A stretch of DNA of 64,000 bases from contig NC_135559.1 in assembly GCF_964340395.1 (NCBI RefSeq), forward strand, positions 11,744,759 through 11,808,758. Reading direction: 5' to 3'. The notes under the pieces are model-generated. The model was not told the DNA's origin, made no database searches, and saw nothing but the letters and a program-made list of their open reading frames with translations. The translations under genes were made by a program, and so were the position numbers. Origin of the DNA: Glandiceps talaboti (Eukaryota; Hemichordata; Enteropneusta; Spengelidae). Of this stretch, positions 36,350-64,000 are shown one piece after another (within the stretch, counting starts at the first letter, position 1; each line of letters opens with the position of its first letter).

Positions 36350-39119
36350 AAACAGGTGTCAATAAACACTGTCAGCCAATCAAATGTCAGTATTGCAACT
36401 GTATATACCTAACCAGCCAGGTGTTGTTGACATTATCTCAGCCAATTGAAAAACAGAAGAAATGTTAGGATCAGAATTGTACCTGTACATAACTAGAAAG
36501 CTTGTTTGGTAACCAGATTAAAAGAGAATTTGATACAAGAATTGATCTTTATTGGATAAAATAGTACATGGTCTGTATATACATACAAATTAAATTTAGT
36601 ATTTGGTTGGAGGTAGACGATACCCTGGACAATTTTCTTGTTTTACACTAAACTTGAACCCTATTTTCTTTCAAGATTTTTTTTTTTTTTGAAACTGGGA
36701 ATCGATTAGAACTCTGAAGTTCATCATTCACTGCCACCTAAAAGTTCTATTCCCACGTTGACGTTTGCATATCCAGTTTTACGATAACAGCACGCCAAAC
36801 GTGCACACCGAAAATAAAATGTTATTATTGAGCGAACGAACGTATGCATACTTCCTTGCTATCAATAAATTAGTTAATAATTTGAGATTTTTTTTTGTGA
36901 TTGAAAAAAAGGAAAATGTTTCACAGATTTGATATGTAATGGCTTGGATGAAAATGAATGAAAATGAATGAAAAAGTATTCATCCGAAAATATATATAAA
37001 ACAAAAAAATTTGAGATAAATTTTGAGTTGACCTGTAATCTTGCGTAAGAAGAAAATAATGAGATGATAAACCAAGTTTAACAGTTAAAAATTAATAATC
37101 ATGATTAAGTGGTGTTTAAATTTTTTTATACGAAGAAGTGGTTACGAATATTATAATCCTGAGGATTTATTTGGGGAGGTAGTGAAGGAATAAAAATTAC
37201 ATAGAAAACTTTGTACAGTAGAGAATTACGTACATAAACTCTTTTAATATGTAGTGTATTATTCCAGTGTCTTTTCAGCTGTGCTACCAGTAGTCACATA
37301 GAACAGATGTATTTTTTCATGAACTTAGACTAACTAACTAAACCCTTGTCCCCTCCCACTGTTGGTATACTCCAATTGTTCTCCACCAAGGTTGCTTCCA
37401 TTATTGGTCAAAATAGGGTAGATTAGTGGAGATCTCATGATGGGGTAAATTAACGACACGCACACCAATAATGAACCTGTATACCCTTTGAAATCAGACA
37501 ATGGAATATCCTGTTCATGCAGACAGTAGGAGTAAACCATTCGTGGATGGAGATCAAGGGGTGGATGACAACCCTGTGTACATTTACTCATTCCAAGATA
37601 TTATTATTATAAGTCAGGAAGGTTTTTTGATTTCATATTGTAGATTTTTTTTTCTGATAACATGGAGAAGGAATAAGTTGGGTATTACTAACATTTTTAT
37701 CAGCTGGTTCTGTTCCTTAGACAGACACAAATGACTGTATAATCACTTTTTTGGGGAAAAATTAAAAAAAAAAAGAAACTATGCACTCTTTATGAACATT
37801 TCTCAAAGCTCTAAACTCTCAACTGTACTAAAAAAAACTTTTCAACCAGTCATATGTAGCCTTCTCACCCCCATTCTGAATGGAATGAACTTGAATCTCT
37901 ATAGGAGCGAACTAAATTTTGTCAGTTTATAGGGGTGAGAACTGTCGTATATTATGTCTAGATTATAATGAGTGCACAGACTTTCAACAGATTGTACAAT
38001 TATTGACCAAAAAAAAACCCAATAAATTTCAACAGATTTCATCTCGTTCAATTTAGTGTGTGTTTTCATCGCATATGTGTTGACCGGTTTGCCGCCATTT
38101 GCTCGCTATACCATAACTTTCATTCATTCATTCAATTTTGTATCAACGTAGCATTTTTGCCGTAATTTTTTTTATCAAAGTTATACAAAATAGGGAGTGC
38201 AAAATTAGTTTGACGCCAATGTAAATTAGAAAACATCGAAGATATGAACGATTTCAAAGCGCTTGTACGTACGGTACACTTGGCAACAAAAATGCCAAAC
38301 CTCAGTTACTAGTTTCATTCCCATTTGTAAGGTACCTTCTGATTGGTTATTAGACAGCCTTCTTTTTGTAGGTAAAGGTTTATAAGCCAATGAGATGCTT
38401 GTTTTTGTTTATGTTATAATTTATTACCAGTGTTGTTACAGACATGTATATTTCACGTCCAGTATTTGTTGCTGAAATGGCTTTCAGAGAAGAAATAGGA
38501 ACTGCTGTTAGATACTAACAACTAGATATGGAAACAAATGCAAAATCGTAAAAATCATCGCCATTTATAGAGATAAATTTTCATAATCACATTGAAAATC
38601 TTCCAGCAAGATTTTGGACTAGAATCAAGAATGAGCATTCACTGTTTGTAATTTAGTTCCTCCAACTACTTTGCCCACAGCTGTCATGTATCTTTCATGT
38701 TTATTTGCAAAGCCAATACTTGATACACATTGGCGTCATTTTCTTAAAACAAATTTGGATATTTTTGATGAACTCTTCATTCCTTCAAGACAACAACTGC
38801 TAGCTAGACTTACACCAGTGTGATATGATTTGCATACGCTTGATCTCGCCACTTATATTGCTATTGGATAGCGCCCTCTTGTGGTATATAATTCGTTTGC
38901 TTTTGTTTTCTCACAAGATGCACCGGCGAGGGCGCTGTGCCAAAACATTTTTTATGTCTCCTGTGTTGCTGTTGAAGTGATAGCAAATGCTATGTATTTA
39001 ATAATAATTTAGATAAATATGGTCTGGATTTATCTTTGTTTAACGCTGTATTGTAGTTTGATATTATATGTTCTGTCATTCTCTGAAGGTTCCATTTTTT
39101 ACATCCTGCAGTCGATGGC

Positions 39120-39125
39120 AATAAA
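39120..39125 (+). terminator. Candidate poly(A) signal of DLG
   Basis: AATAAA followed 20-35 bp later by a GT-rich ATTGTGTCTGTGTCTATATC, the usual layout of a cleavage site with downstream element. It would give a ~2.8-kb 3' UTR, normal for DLG genes. The nearer AATAAA at 36361 is an alternative. Confidence 0.35.
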
Positions 39126-39262
39126 GAGATCTGATTGACAATATTGTGTCTGTGTCTATATCTGAACTTTTTCTGTGATTAGTTTGCTTACTATGAAGAA
39201 TTTTTCTGCTGCTCTACATACATATATGTTTAGCGTAACAAGTCATTCAAAGAGCTGTACCA

Positions 39263-39476
39263 TTGCATGCATGCATGCATACATTCTTACATACATACAT
39301 ACATCCACATACATACATACACACATACATACATACATACATACATACATACATCCATGTACATACAGATACACATATCTATGTATGTATGTGTGTGTGT
39401 GTGTGTATGTATGTATGTGGATGTGTGTATGTATGTATGTATGTATGTATGTGTGTGTGTATGATGGATGGATGGA

Positions 39477-39509
<33 letters not shown>

Positions 39510-39536
39510 GTGTGTGTGTATGTATGTATGTCACAT
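39263..39536. repeat. Compound GCAT/ACAT/ATGT/GT microsatellite
   Basis: TGCATGCATGCATGCATAC, then ACAT units, then ATGT and GT units, ending near CATTGCATGCATGCAATGG. The two ends (CATTGCATGCATGCATGC at 39260 and CATTGCATGCATGCAATG at 39534) and the ACAT-to-ATGT switch make the block roughly self-complementary. Confidence 0.9.
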
Positions 39537-39960
39537 TGCATGCATGCAATGGTACAGATCTGTTAATGCATGCATGCAAATACAAGTAAATGACAGAAAC
39601 TTTAGGTGGACCCAGAAATAAACATTGATATTGGGCTCTAAAGAAATTGCAGTTGTCAAAACATAATTCATAATTCATATTGTCAGTGTATGTAAATAGA
39701 ATAGCAGTGAGTATCAGTATGAACCACTGTGCAAATCTGACCTATGCCTTTTAAAACCTGCACCAGCTGCTACTGACACATTTTTTTTCATCAAGTAACC
39801 AAAGACATATTCACTATAAATTGGCCAATTACTTATAAAAAGACGTGGCATTTGTTAATTAGGGATCGTCAATATTATCTGTAGGTAGTGTTAGTGACAA
39901 GTTTAAATCTTGAGCAAAAGCATGGTTTTCAATGTCACCAAGTTGAAAATGACAACCACT

Positions 39961-40219
39961 ATCTATTCACTGAAAATTGATAAATACCAATAGACAGACG
40001 TCGTATAGACTATCCTCTTTCTCCCAAGGGGATACTATTTGATACGATAAGTACATGGTGAATAGTACAGTAATAGGTTGAAATCATGATTGCCGTTGAG
40101 GGCGCTGTTTTTGGTTGAAGGCCCAAAAAGTATGATTTATTGCATGGATTTATTGTACCATATCGTGTATACAGCTAAAAAAACTATGTTTACCTATAGG
40201 TGATTCAATACTATTCAGT
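39961..40219 (+). mobile_element. Interspersed repeat GTGATTCAATACT type, copy 1
   Basis: Shared with 52641-52866 (same strand) and 50098-50285 (opposite strand): ATTCACTGAAAATTG, CAGTAATAGGTTGAAAT/CAGCAACAGGTTGAAAT, a GAGGGCGCT or TTGTTGATTTTTGAGTG block, ATTGTACCAxAT, GTGTATACAGCTA/GTGTACAGCTACT and AGGTGATTCAATACT. Confidence 0.65.
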
Positions 40220-41029
40220 GGGTACGACATGAGTAAGTTATTTTATTTGACAACACATTTTCAAAAATATGTTCCAATTACAGCTATACTAGTGCAGCTT
40301 TGATTATTAATTGTAACATGTACCCCGCCCCCCATCAGAATTTTCATTTGCACCCCATTTTTTTCAATTTTCTCTCCAGCTAACCCCCCCCCCCCGGCTA
40401 TAAATTCTGACCACAGCCTTAATTATAAATCATCATGAATTCTGCCACGCTCCATCATCCATCATGCATGGGAGTGGTTTTGAAGATTTTTTTCTATTGT
40501 CAAACGTTAGTTATAAATCAAGTGCTTTCGCAAGTACATACATGTACCATGGGGTACACCAAAACTCGTTAACTATGACCAATGTACAATAACTAATATT
40601 CTTCACCCCTTTTCACCTACGAATTTGAACTTGACTGGTGATGTCTGCTCTGTACTCAACTCGGTGACTTCCGAGTTTCAGTCAGTCAAATCATGGATGT
40701 ATTAGTGAGAAAAATAAAAACCTGCTTCTCGGTTATTTTCGTGGTTTGCATGCCTGGCTCTTCACGTAGAAGAATAAATTGGCCGGCTACCGGTTGTTGG
40801 GGACTCCTGGATTATTAAACATGACTCGAACTTAATTTGCTACGTTGTGTTATATGTTCAGTAAACGAAATCGTTGAACGTCATGACGCAAAACATAACA
40901 AGAAAAAAAATCCCAAACTGTATAGGAAACTATATAACATTTAAAATGTGTAGTGTACGTGAAATTAGTATTAAACAACTTGGAGATGTCAAGGACCAGC
41001 ATACAGCGTTTATCTGCACTAGTTTCACC

Positions 41030-41062
41030 ATAGACCCTCCACCCACGGTGGTGGAGGGTCTA
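41030..41062. other. Perfect 12-bp hairpin
   Basis: TAGACCCTCCAC and its exact inverse GTGGAGGGTCTA are separated by about 8 bases (CCACGGTG). It lies about 1.3 kb before the start codon of the GCPII/TfR-like gene. The role is unknown; it may be the end of an inserted element. Confidence 0.5.
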
Positions 41063-42356
41063 TAATATCATCACAGATAAAGGAAGAAACTTTGTCTGTG
41101 GTATCGTATCACCATGGAAGTAGGGGTTCCATGGTATACTATCACATACTTACCGAAACGTGACACCATAATGATTAAAGAGCACGTTGGGTGTGCTACC
41201 ATAGATCATTCGTGTGCTTAGGTGGTCAAAAACAGTCGGCATCACCTGTTGATTGAGGGCGTCAGCAGCTTGAGAGTTGTACTCCCTGTGTTATTGGTAG
41301 TACTAGTAGTGGAATTCGAGGTAGGTACATATTTTTACTCTTGGTGGCTTGTGTTTATGGGTTTCGTGTTATTAACTTCAAGAATATGTCGTGAATTTGT
41401 CGTGTCAATTACAACAGTGACTCGATCGTGTCTGTGAAATGTTTTGTGATAGGGAACAGCTCGTGTCACGTCTAAAGTACTCGTTGTTTGAACTTTGCGA
41501 ATTGAAGTTATTCGTGTCCTCATCAAAACCTTAAAGGGGTGGTTCCAATGTTATTTTCATGGCAACTACAGTCGTCCTCTAATTTGGCGTGATTTTGGAA
41601 CTCCATACGATCATTTTTAGCGAATGCTTGCATGTTAGTCAGGCGTGATTGCTCGTACTGGAGCAACGTGACTTCTCGTTCTATTTAGGAATTGAACGTT
41701 TGTAACATTTGCGTGGGTGCACAGTGATACTCTACCAAGAGGTGTGCCGATGTCATTCAAGAGTTATCAATAGACAATAGCCTTAAACCATCCACGCAAT
41801 GTTACGAGGGCAAATTGCGTGTTTCTGATGAATGCCCCAGCGTGGGGAACAAAAGAGGGGTACACAAGGACAACGTATTATAGAATGCCGCAAAATTGCC
41901 TGCTTCCGGTCATCGTATTGAAATCGAATTTATTGTGTGTATTTTGTATTCGGAACCACTATATCAACTTCCACAGAAGTGAAAGGACCGAAACAAAATG
42001 TGTATAGCTGTGCTTTGCACTTTCACTTTTCTCCCTTCTTCATTTTGCCCTTTTTGTGTTCTCTTGAAATGTATATAGGTTTGAAGAACTCTTCCGGACA
42101 GGCCAATTCGGTATATAGTGTGGGGAAGTGCCAATCTGTTTCATCTTGATGGAAGAAGGACACACTAAACGTCTGACGATATTATTAAGGATTTGCTGAG
42201 AATATTGACCTGATAATTTTTTTTGTGTGTGTGTGTGTGTGTGCATATCCAGTGATTTGAGGAGATTAATGCATATTCATTATTCTCATCAGACAGCGGA
42301 AAAAAGATCAGATCTTCCATATTTCAAGATATTCAGGAACTAAAATTGACAAAAAA

Positions 42357-59048
<16,692 letters not shown>

Positions 59049-59675
59049 TAGTAACTTGCCTAAGTGATACATTCCAAAATAAAGAGATAGATTAGTAGGT
59101 AAAATCTGCTGGATTTTCACAAGGTTCCCTACCAGTAATTTTGTTAAGGAAAGTTACAAGATCCCCAAGTCCCCCAGTCATTCTACCAGGGTTCTCTACC
59201 GTTGTTTTGTTAAAGGCAGTAAGTAGGTAAAATGTATCTACATCCAAATAGTCACTTTAGCAGGGTTTCCTACCAGTGTTTTTTCTCAAGGGTATGCTAA
59301 ATCTACCTGTGTTCCCCAGTCATTCTTCCAGGGTTCCTGACAAATTTCCTTTTTATTAATCTAATTTCCAAATATGGTGATTGCAATGTGATAGAAATTG
59401 TAAATCACACACAAGGGATAAAAATGAATCAGTGAAAGTGATAATTTTGATTAGATAAACCGGTTGCAATTTTGAAGGCTAATGGCAAAATGACAGAATA
59501 TTGGTTGTAATATATTCTATGCTAATTTGATTATTTTAATTGGTTTGAAAATATTTGTCAGATTTTGAAATTGACATAGAACAAAAGACAGAATTATTTT
59601 ATATATTATACAACGTAGCTATGTTTGTATTGAACATGGGCTGAAATCTATTGTTTTTTATGAAATGAACAACAA

Positions 59676-60027
59676 TTAAAGTGGTCACATGTATGAGGTT
59701 TGGATATTTATTTTGAATTTTAAATGTATCAAACAGTTTTAGCATGGCTTCCTACTTGAAAAATCAATGTGAAACAACAAATGACCAAGTCTGTGTTTGT
59801 AACTCAATAAATTGCAAAAAAGTACACAATGTGTAAAAAGGTTTTTTATTGTACGTACAATAACAAACATTTTACACATTTAAATATCTTCAGCAATTTA
59901 CGAAGTTACAAATACAGACTTATAGTCAGTGTTGTTTCACATTGATTTTTCAAGTAGGAAGCCATGATAAAATTGTTTTATAAATAAAAAATAAATACCC
60001 AATCCTCATCCATATGACCATTTTAAT
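59676..60027. mobile_element. Fold-back element, copy 4
   Basis: Left arm AAAGTGGTCACATGTATGAG..GTATGT-type centre TTTATTGTACGTACAATAAC, right arm ending CCTCATCCATATGACCATTT. Arms of about 160 bp with a perfect central palindrome. Confidence 0.88.
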
Positions 60028-60773
60028 TGATGTATATATTCCACCGTATATCTCATGAAAATGCGTGTGCCTTAATTGATGAAAGGTAGATTATTTGCCA
60101 AATAATTTACATTAATTCATACTTTCTGGTATTTTCTACCAATTATTAGAGTACAAAAAAGTGTTTTAAATAATTATTCAAAATAAATAAATATAGATAA
60201 GAATTTGATAATATGCATCTCAAGATGCTTCTAAATGTTTATCAACTGAAGCTTAGTGTTGAAAAGTACATAAAATGCTGACTTTAGTTCTTCCATTATA
60301 ACCTTCCGTGTTTGAGAAATTTAGATATGCAATGTATGTCGTTTATTAGCCCCCAGCAGGCACCATCCAGACGGGGCTTATACATTGGGGTTCCATCCAT
60401 GCGTACATGTGTGACAAAGTTTTTCTTTCTACATTAACTCGTGAAGTTGAATGCAGAAAGTAAACTTTCTTTTTATACCTTGACCTTTGACTTTGAGCTT
60501 CATATTCAAGGTCAAATGCAAATTGCTTAATAAATTATGAAGTTTTGTGTCTATAGACACCATTCAAATTTGCACAATAACTTTACCATACATCACACCA
60601 GTTGAGGGTTCTATGTCTTCAATGAAGGCTTGTTACAGCATGTAAAATGTAGCTTGTGAATTATAAAGGTACTTGTCTATATATATAGAAATACTGGTAT
60701 ACAGATTTTAAAATCATTGTTTGCACAATTGAACTGAGGCTCAGTGTACTATAGACATCAAGTTTTGTCTGTG

Positions 60774-60858
60774 TATGTATGTATGTATGTGTGTGTGTGT
60801 GATTGTGTGTGTATGTATGTATGTATGTATGTATGTATGTATATATGTATGTGTGTGT

Positions 60859-60899
<41 letters not shown>
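60774..60899. repeat. (TATG)n/(GT)n compound microsatellite
   Basis: Preceded at about 60731 by GAACTGAGGCTCAGTGTACT and ATAGACATC, the same kind of leader found before the array at 21181. Confidence 0.9.
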
Positions 60900-60902
<3 letters not shown>

Positions 60903-61558
60903 CAACAACTTAAAGTGAGAAACTGCTGGATCGATTATTTCAAATTGGTAGGGACGTTGCTTAAGGTGTATAGATGAATAATTGTTCAAATGAGTGGATT
61001 TTCTATCAAAATAGGTCGTCTTTTACAATGGAAGTGCATGAGATATGGTTATATAATGTTACATAATCACTTGGCCAAAGTCCATAGGATGTTCCATTAT
61101 CCTGTAGGGGGTGTTTTCATGTTTAAGATGTGTTTGTATCTGTCAAAAAACTTGTAGAATCTAATCTCACTGCTGTCACAATTTAGTCAGGTAGTTTTTC
61201 TTACCTATCTTGCCAGTAGTATTGTCTGGGTTCTCCCTTGACTGACCGGCACTCAAATGTGCAGCCTAACAGACACCATCCTAGGAATTTTGTTTACTTA
61301 AGCATCCATACTTGTTAGTGACACCTAGTTATGGACACTTTGATAAATACTTACAGTAGAATGGAATACTTGACTCCATTTTATACAGAAGTCAGTTTAA
61401 GTCACAATAAAGTTCTGCTCACTTTGTCACATTATTAGAGTACAAATTAAGAAGGCATTATTTTGGGCTGAAATTTACTTTGTGAAATAGCTGATTTTCT
61501 TGGTGTTTTTTTTTTAAATCTTGCAAGAGAGAATTGTTTTTGTTTGTGTTAAACTTTC

Positions 61559-61571
61559 TGACCTTTGACCT
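61559..61571 (-). promoter_or_regulatory. DR1 nuclear-receptor site, second copy
   Basis: TGACCTTTGACCT, identical to 42945-42957. A shorter relative (TTGACCTTTGACTTTGA) is near 60480. Function is uncertain. Confidence 0.2.
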
Positions 61572-62038
61572 TATGTATTGTGTATATATTGCAACATTAC
61601 ATTCTTGTGTTCAATTATGATTGGTTGAAAGGTAAGGTCAGGGGTCAGGTATGATTGACATGCAAGTTTTTAATGAAGTAAAGTTTTCTACATCTTATAC
61701 ATGTTGGGAATACTTAATTGGTATTTCAGCCATTTTGCATGTTTATTCACTTTGTGTTTCTGAAACTTTACAGTTTACGGTGGTGGTGATATTCGATTGG
61801 TGGCCAAAGACGATTTGTGAATATTTCTATGAAGGGAAATGAAATTTCTGCCAATACTTTAATCATTTCATATTTTTTTGGGGGTTGTCACATTTGCATA
61901 ATATTTTGTCAATTTATCAATTTTAGAGACTTATCAATTGACATCTGGAAAACTACATTTCTTTTTGTTCAAAAGTGTAGAATATTTCCAATTTTATGAT
62001 GAAACATACTCCATAGTCTTGCTGTGATTTAGGACTGC

Positions 62039-62396
62039 TCATGACCTTATATGGAAGAAATATTGCCTTATATGGAAAACACAGGCCTAGCTGTACAAGA
62101 TAATACAATCCTTGCTAAGTAAAAAGTAAAAGTTGTGAATTCATGAGAAATAAAAACTACACAGTACATGCTATGAGGGCTAGAAATACTTCAATCGATA
62201 AAGCTTTATCATATCATTTGAATAACAAAATAAATGTATATGAATAATTAGCATATATGAATATTAATTATTCCTTCTATTTTGCACTGGATGGTACAAT
62301 TTATAAAAATGGCTTTGTTGCAGCAAGGCCTCAGTGTTTTTCCATATAAGGCAATATTTCTTCCTTATAAGGTCATGAGATGTCTTCCATATAAGG
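62039..62396. mobile_element. Inverted repeat carrying five CArG boxes
   Basis: Left arm TCATGACCTTATATGGAAGA, AATATTGCCTTATATGG, AAAACACAGGCCT (62039-62088). Right arm is its inverse, AGGCCTCAGTGTTTTTCCAT, ATAAGGCAATATTTCTTCCT, TATAAGGTCATGA (about 62326-62378), with one more box just outside. CC(A/T)6GG sites at 62045-62054, 62066-62075, 62342-62351, 62363-62372 and 62387-62396 are perfect serum-response-factor consensus sites. Confidence 0.7.
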
Positions 62397-62863
62397 AAAC
62401 TCTAGCAATACAGGATTTGAGCACTCTGTCCTTTCTGTAACATTTGTAGAAAGATGTGTTGAATGATTGGTCACAAACTCTTAAGCATTATATATATATA
62501 TATATAGTGTTATTAGCCAATGAGCATCTGACTTTCATTCGTAAATTGTAATATGCAAAATAGTTATATATTGATGAATAGTAAATCAAGAGAGATATTG
62601 TTTTATATAAAGTTTAATATTAGAAAATTAGGATCAAATGACTTTGAACTAAATTGTGTATTTTTATAGATGTATATAACATTTTTTTTTGCCATTTCTG
62701 TATTTTTTTAAAAATTTTGTGATGTATAGACTCTAGATATATGGATGGTTGGCTTTTTCCTTGTTTAGTTGATTGATTTCCAAATCAGTTTATGTTATTA
62801 AGGTGAAGTGAAGCGATTACAAGGATAACCACTGATTGGAAAACATACACTTAAACACTCATT

Positions 62864-63227
62864 GAAGTGGCCATATGGATGAGGATTGGGTGGTATTTAT
62901 TTTGGATTTTTTAATTTATCAAATAATTTTATAATGGCTTCCTTCTTGAAAAATCAATGTGAAACAACATTGACAAAATCTGTGTTTGTAACTCAATAAA
63001 TTGGAAAAAGCTAAAAAAAAAAAAATGTGTGGAATAAGTTTGTTATTTTGCATACAATAACAAATATTTTACACATTTCTCAATTTTTTGTAATTCATTA
63101 AGTTACGAACACAGACTTGGTCAATGTTGTTTCACATTGATTTTTCAAGTAGTAAGCCATGATAAAATTGTTTTATAAATTAGAAATCCAAAATAAATAC
63201 CCAATTCTCATCCATATGACCACTTAA
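62864..63227. mobile_element. Fold-back element, copy 5
   Basis: GAAGTGGCCATATGGATGAG to TTCTCATCCATATGACCACT, both arms complete, meeting near 63030-63070 around TTTGTTATTTTGCATACAAT. One of the best-preserved copies. Confidence 0.88.
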
Positions 63228-63657
63228 ACAAATACAGCCAACAGATGTGCGTGTTTCCTTTGTCTTCTAACCAATCAGAATGGACCTTATAAAGAGCTTC
63301 ATATTATCTGATATTATTTGTGATTATGACAAGTTAGTTTTCATCTTGTAGTAAGAGAGTTGACGTACCAAAATTTTATTATTTTGTTGCGAATTTACAC
63401 ACTAGTGTCATTAAACTTTATTTTCCTGGGAATAAAAATCTAACTATTATTGTATTGGTGTTATTAATTCACGTAAGCTCCCCCCCCCCCCCCAAAACAA
63501 AAGGGAGTATGTTAATTAATGCAAACTATAGAGGGCGACATTCAATTAATCCCAGTGAGTTTTAGAGTTGTGCAGGGCCCATTCTGAATGAACCGCCGTA
63601 TATAGGAGGGTATCATTTTCTGTCTATCTATCTCAGCTGTGTGTTTGTTTGTTTGTT

Positions 63658-63712
63658 TATGTGTGTGTGTGTGTGTGTGTGTCTGTCTGTCTGTCTGTCT
63701 GTCTGTATGTCT
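63658..63712. repeat. (GT)n-(CTGT)n microsatellite
   Basis: GTTTGTTTGTTTATG, then GT units and (CTGT)n. Confidence 0.9.
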
Positions 63713-64000
63713 CTGTGTGTCTGCACAAGTTGGTGATACTTTAAATCCATGATCATACTTTTACAGTCTGGGTGCCTTTAAAATAACATTTAAACTTAGG
63801 ATCATGACTACACGAGCTATATGCCAAATTTCAGCAATGATATGTGGTATTCCTTTCACTTGTAGTTTTGTAGTCTTGCCATCATCCAAAAACGCCATGT
63901 TTTTATTTTCTGATCAGACCAAGAGGGCGTTATTTTATTTTTTTTAGATTAGGGACGTCAGGTCATGTGACACATAGCAATCAATAGGGCTGCCTGAACA

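Larger units (their letters stand above)
36350..42356 (+). other. DLG 3' UTR and intergenic DNA up to the next start codon
   Basis: No coding exon seen. Several AATAAA-type signals lie in the first 3 kb; the best is at 39120-39125. Also holds a compound ACAT/ATGT/GT microsatellite (39263-39536), an interspersed repeat (39961-40219), a perfect hairpin (about 41030-41062) and a (GT)10 tract (42224-42243). The last few hundred bases must contain the 5' UTR or promoter of the gene at 42357, but no TATA box stands out. Confidence 0.6.
59049..64000. other. 3' UTR and intergenic region without recognisable genes
   Basis: After the stop there are about three loose repeats of CAGGGTTCCCTACCAGTNTTTT (59120-59340). 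Then two fold-back copies (59676-60027, 62864-63227), the source-like GGGGCTTATACATTGGGGTT element (about 60345), a microsatellite (60774-60899), an inverted repeat with CArG boxes (62039-62396), poly(C) at 63480-63494 and GT/CTGT repeats (63658-63712). I see no coding exon. Confidence 0.7.

Noticed and set aside
59049-59340. Iron-responsive elements in the 3' UTR, as in vertebrate TfR1
   Set aside because: CAGTGN loops can be found (for example near 59275) but without the 5-bp paired stem and bulged C. The same check near 41720 and 42250 upstream also failed by eye. A folding program would be decisive.

Overview
This is a eukaryotic, A+T-rich, intron-heavy window from an animal. It holds two protein genes on the + strand that can be reconstructed exon by exon, and a third gene on the - strand nested in an intron of the first. 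The rest is introns and intergenic DNA full of microsatellites, minisatellites and short non-autonomous elements. The DLG protein is very close to vertebrate DLG, including the MAGUK hook cassettes. That, with the repeat style (many short inverted-repeat elements and AGGGCGCT motifs), suggests a marine invertebrate deuterostome (hemichordate, cephalochordate or echinoderm). The species cannot be fixed from the sequence, and the lineage is an inference.

Layout. (1) 1-11355: no exon I can support; degenerate tandem repeats, two copies of an interspersed element, microsatellites, a 459-bp element with ~50-bp terminal inverted repeats (TIRs), and a weak antisense coding remnant. (2) 11356-36349, +: the 3' half of a discs-large (DLG) MAGUK gene. 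Twelve exons encode PDZ3, SH3, the hook region with two cassettes (I3-like and I2-like) and the guanylate-kinase-like domain, ending at a normal stop. PDZ1/2 must lie upstream of the window. (3) 16345-20345, -: a five-exon gene inside the 9-kb DLG intron, related to the DUF7869-type transposase-like proteins. Its large exon needs two mutually compensating frameshifts. (4) 36350-42356: DLG 3' UTR and intergenic DNA. (5) 42357-59048, +: a complete 12-exon gene (778 codons) for a type II membrane protein of the glutamate carboxypeptidase II / transferrin receptor (M28B) family. It has a cytoplasmic tail with an acidic dileucine, one membrane span, PA and peptidase-like domains and a helical dimerisation domain. 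The catalytic glutamate pair is missing while some metal-ligand positions remain, so it is probably a pseudo-peptidase or receptor. (6) 59049-64000: repeats only, including two fold-back elements and an inverted repeat carrying perfect CArG boxes.

The most unusual feature is in the GCPII/TfR-like gene. Two different exon/intron junctions (exon 5 at 51652 and exon 7 at 53680) have been turned into minisatellites whose units span the end of the exon and the 5' splice site, so the splice donor is repeated many times. At exon 5 the unit is 39 bp (13 codons) and alternate units keep a GT donor, so donor choice would add 0, 26 or 52 residues in frame. At exon 7 the unit is 42 bp; all eight copies keep a donor, but downstream donors bring an in-frame stop.
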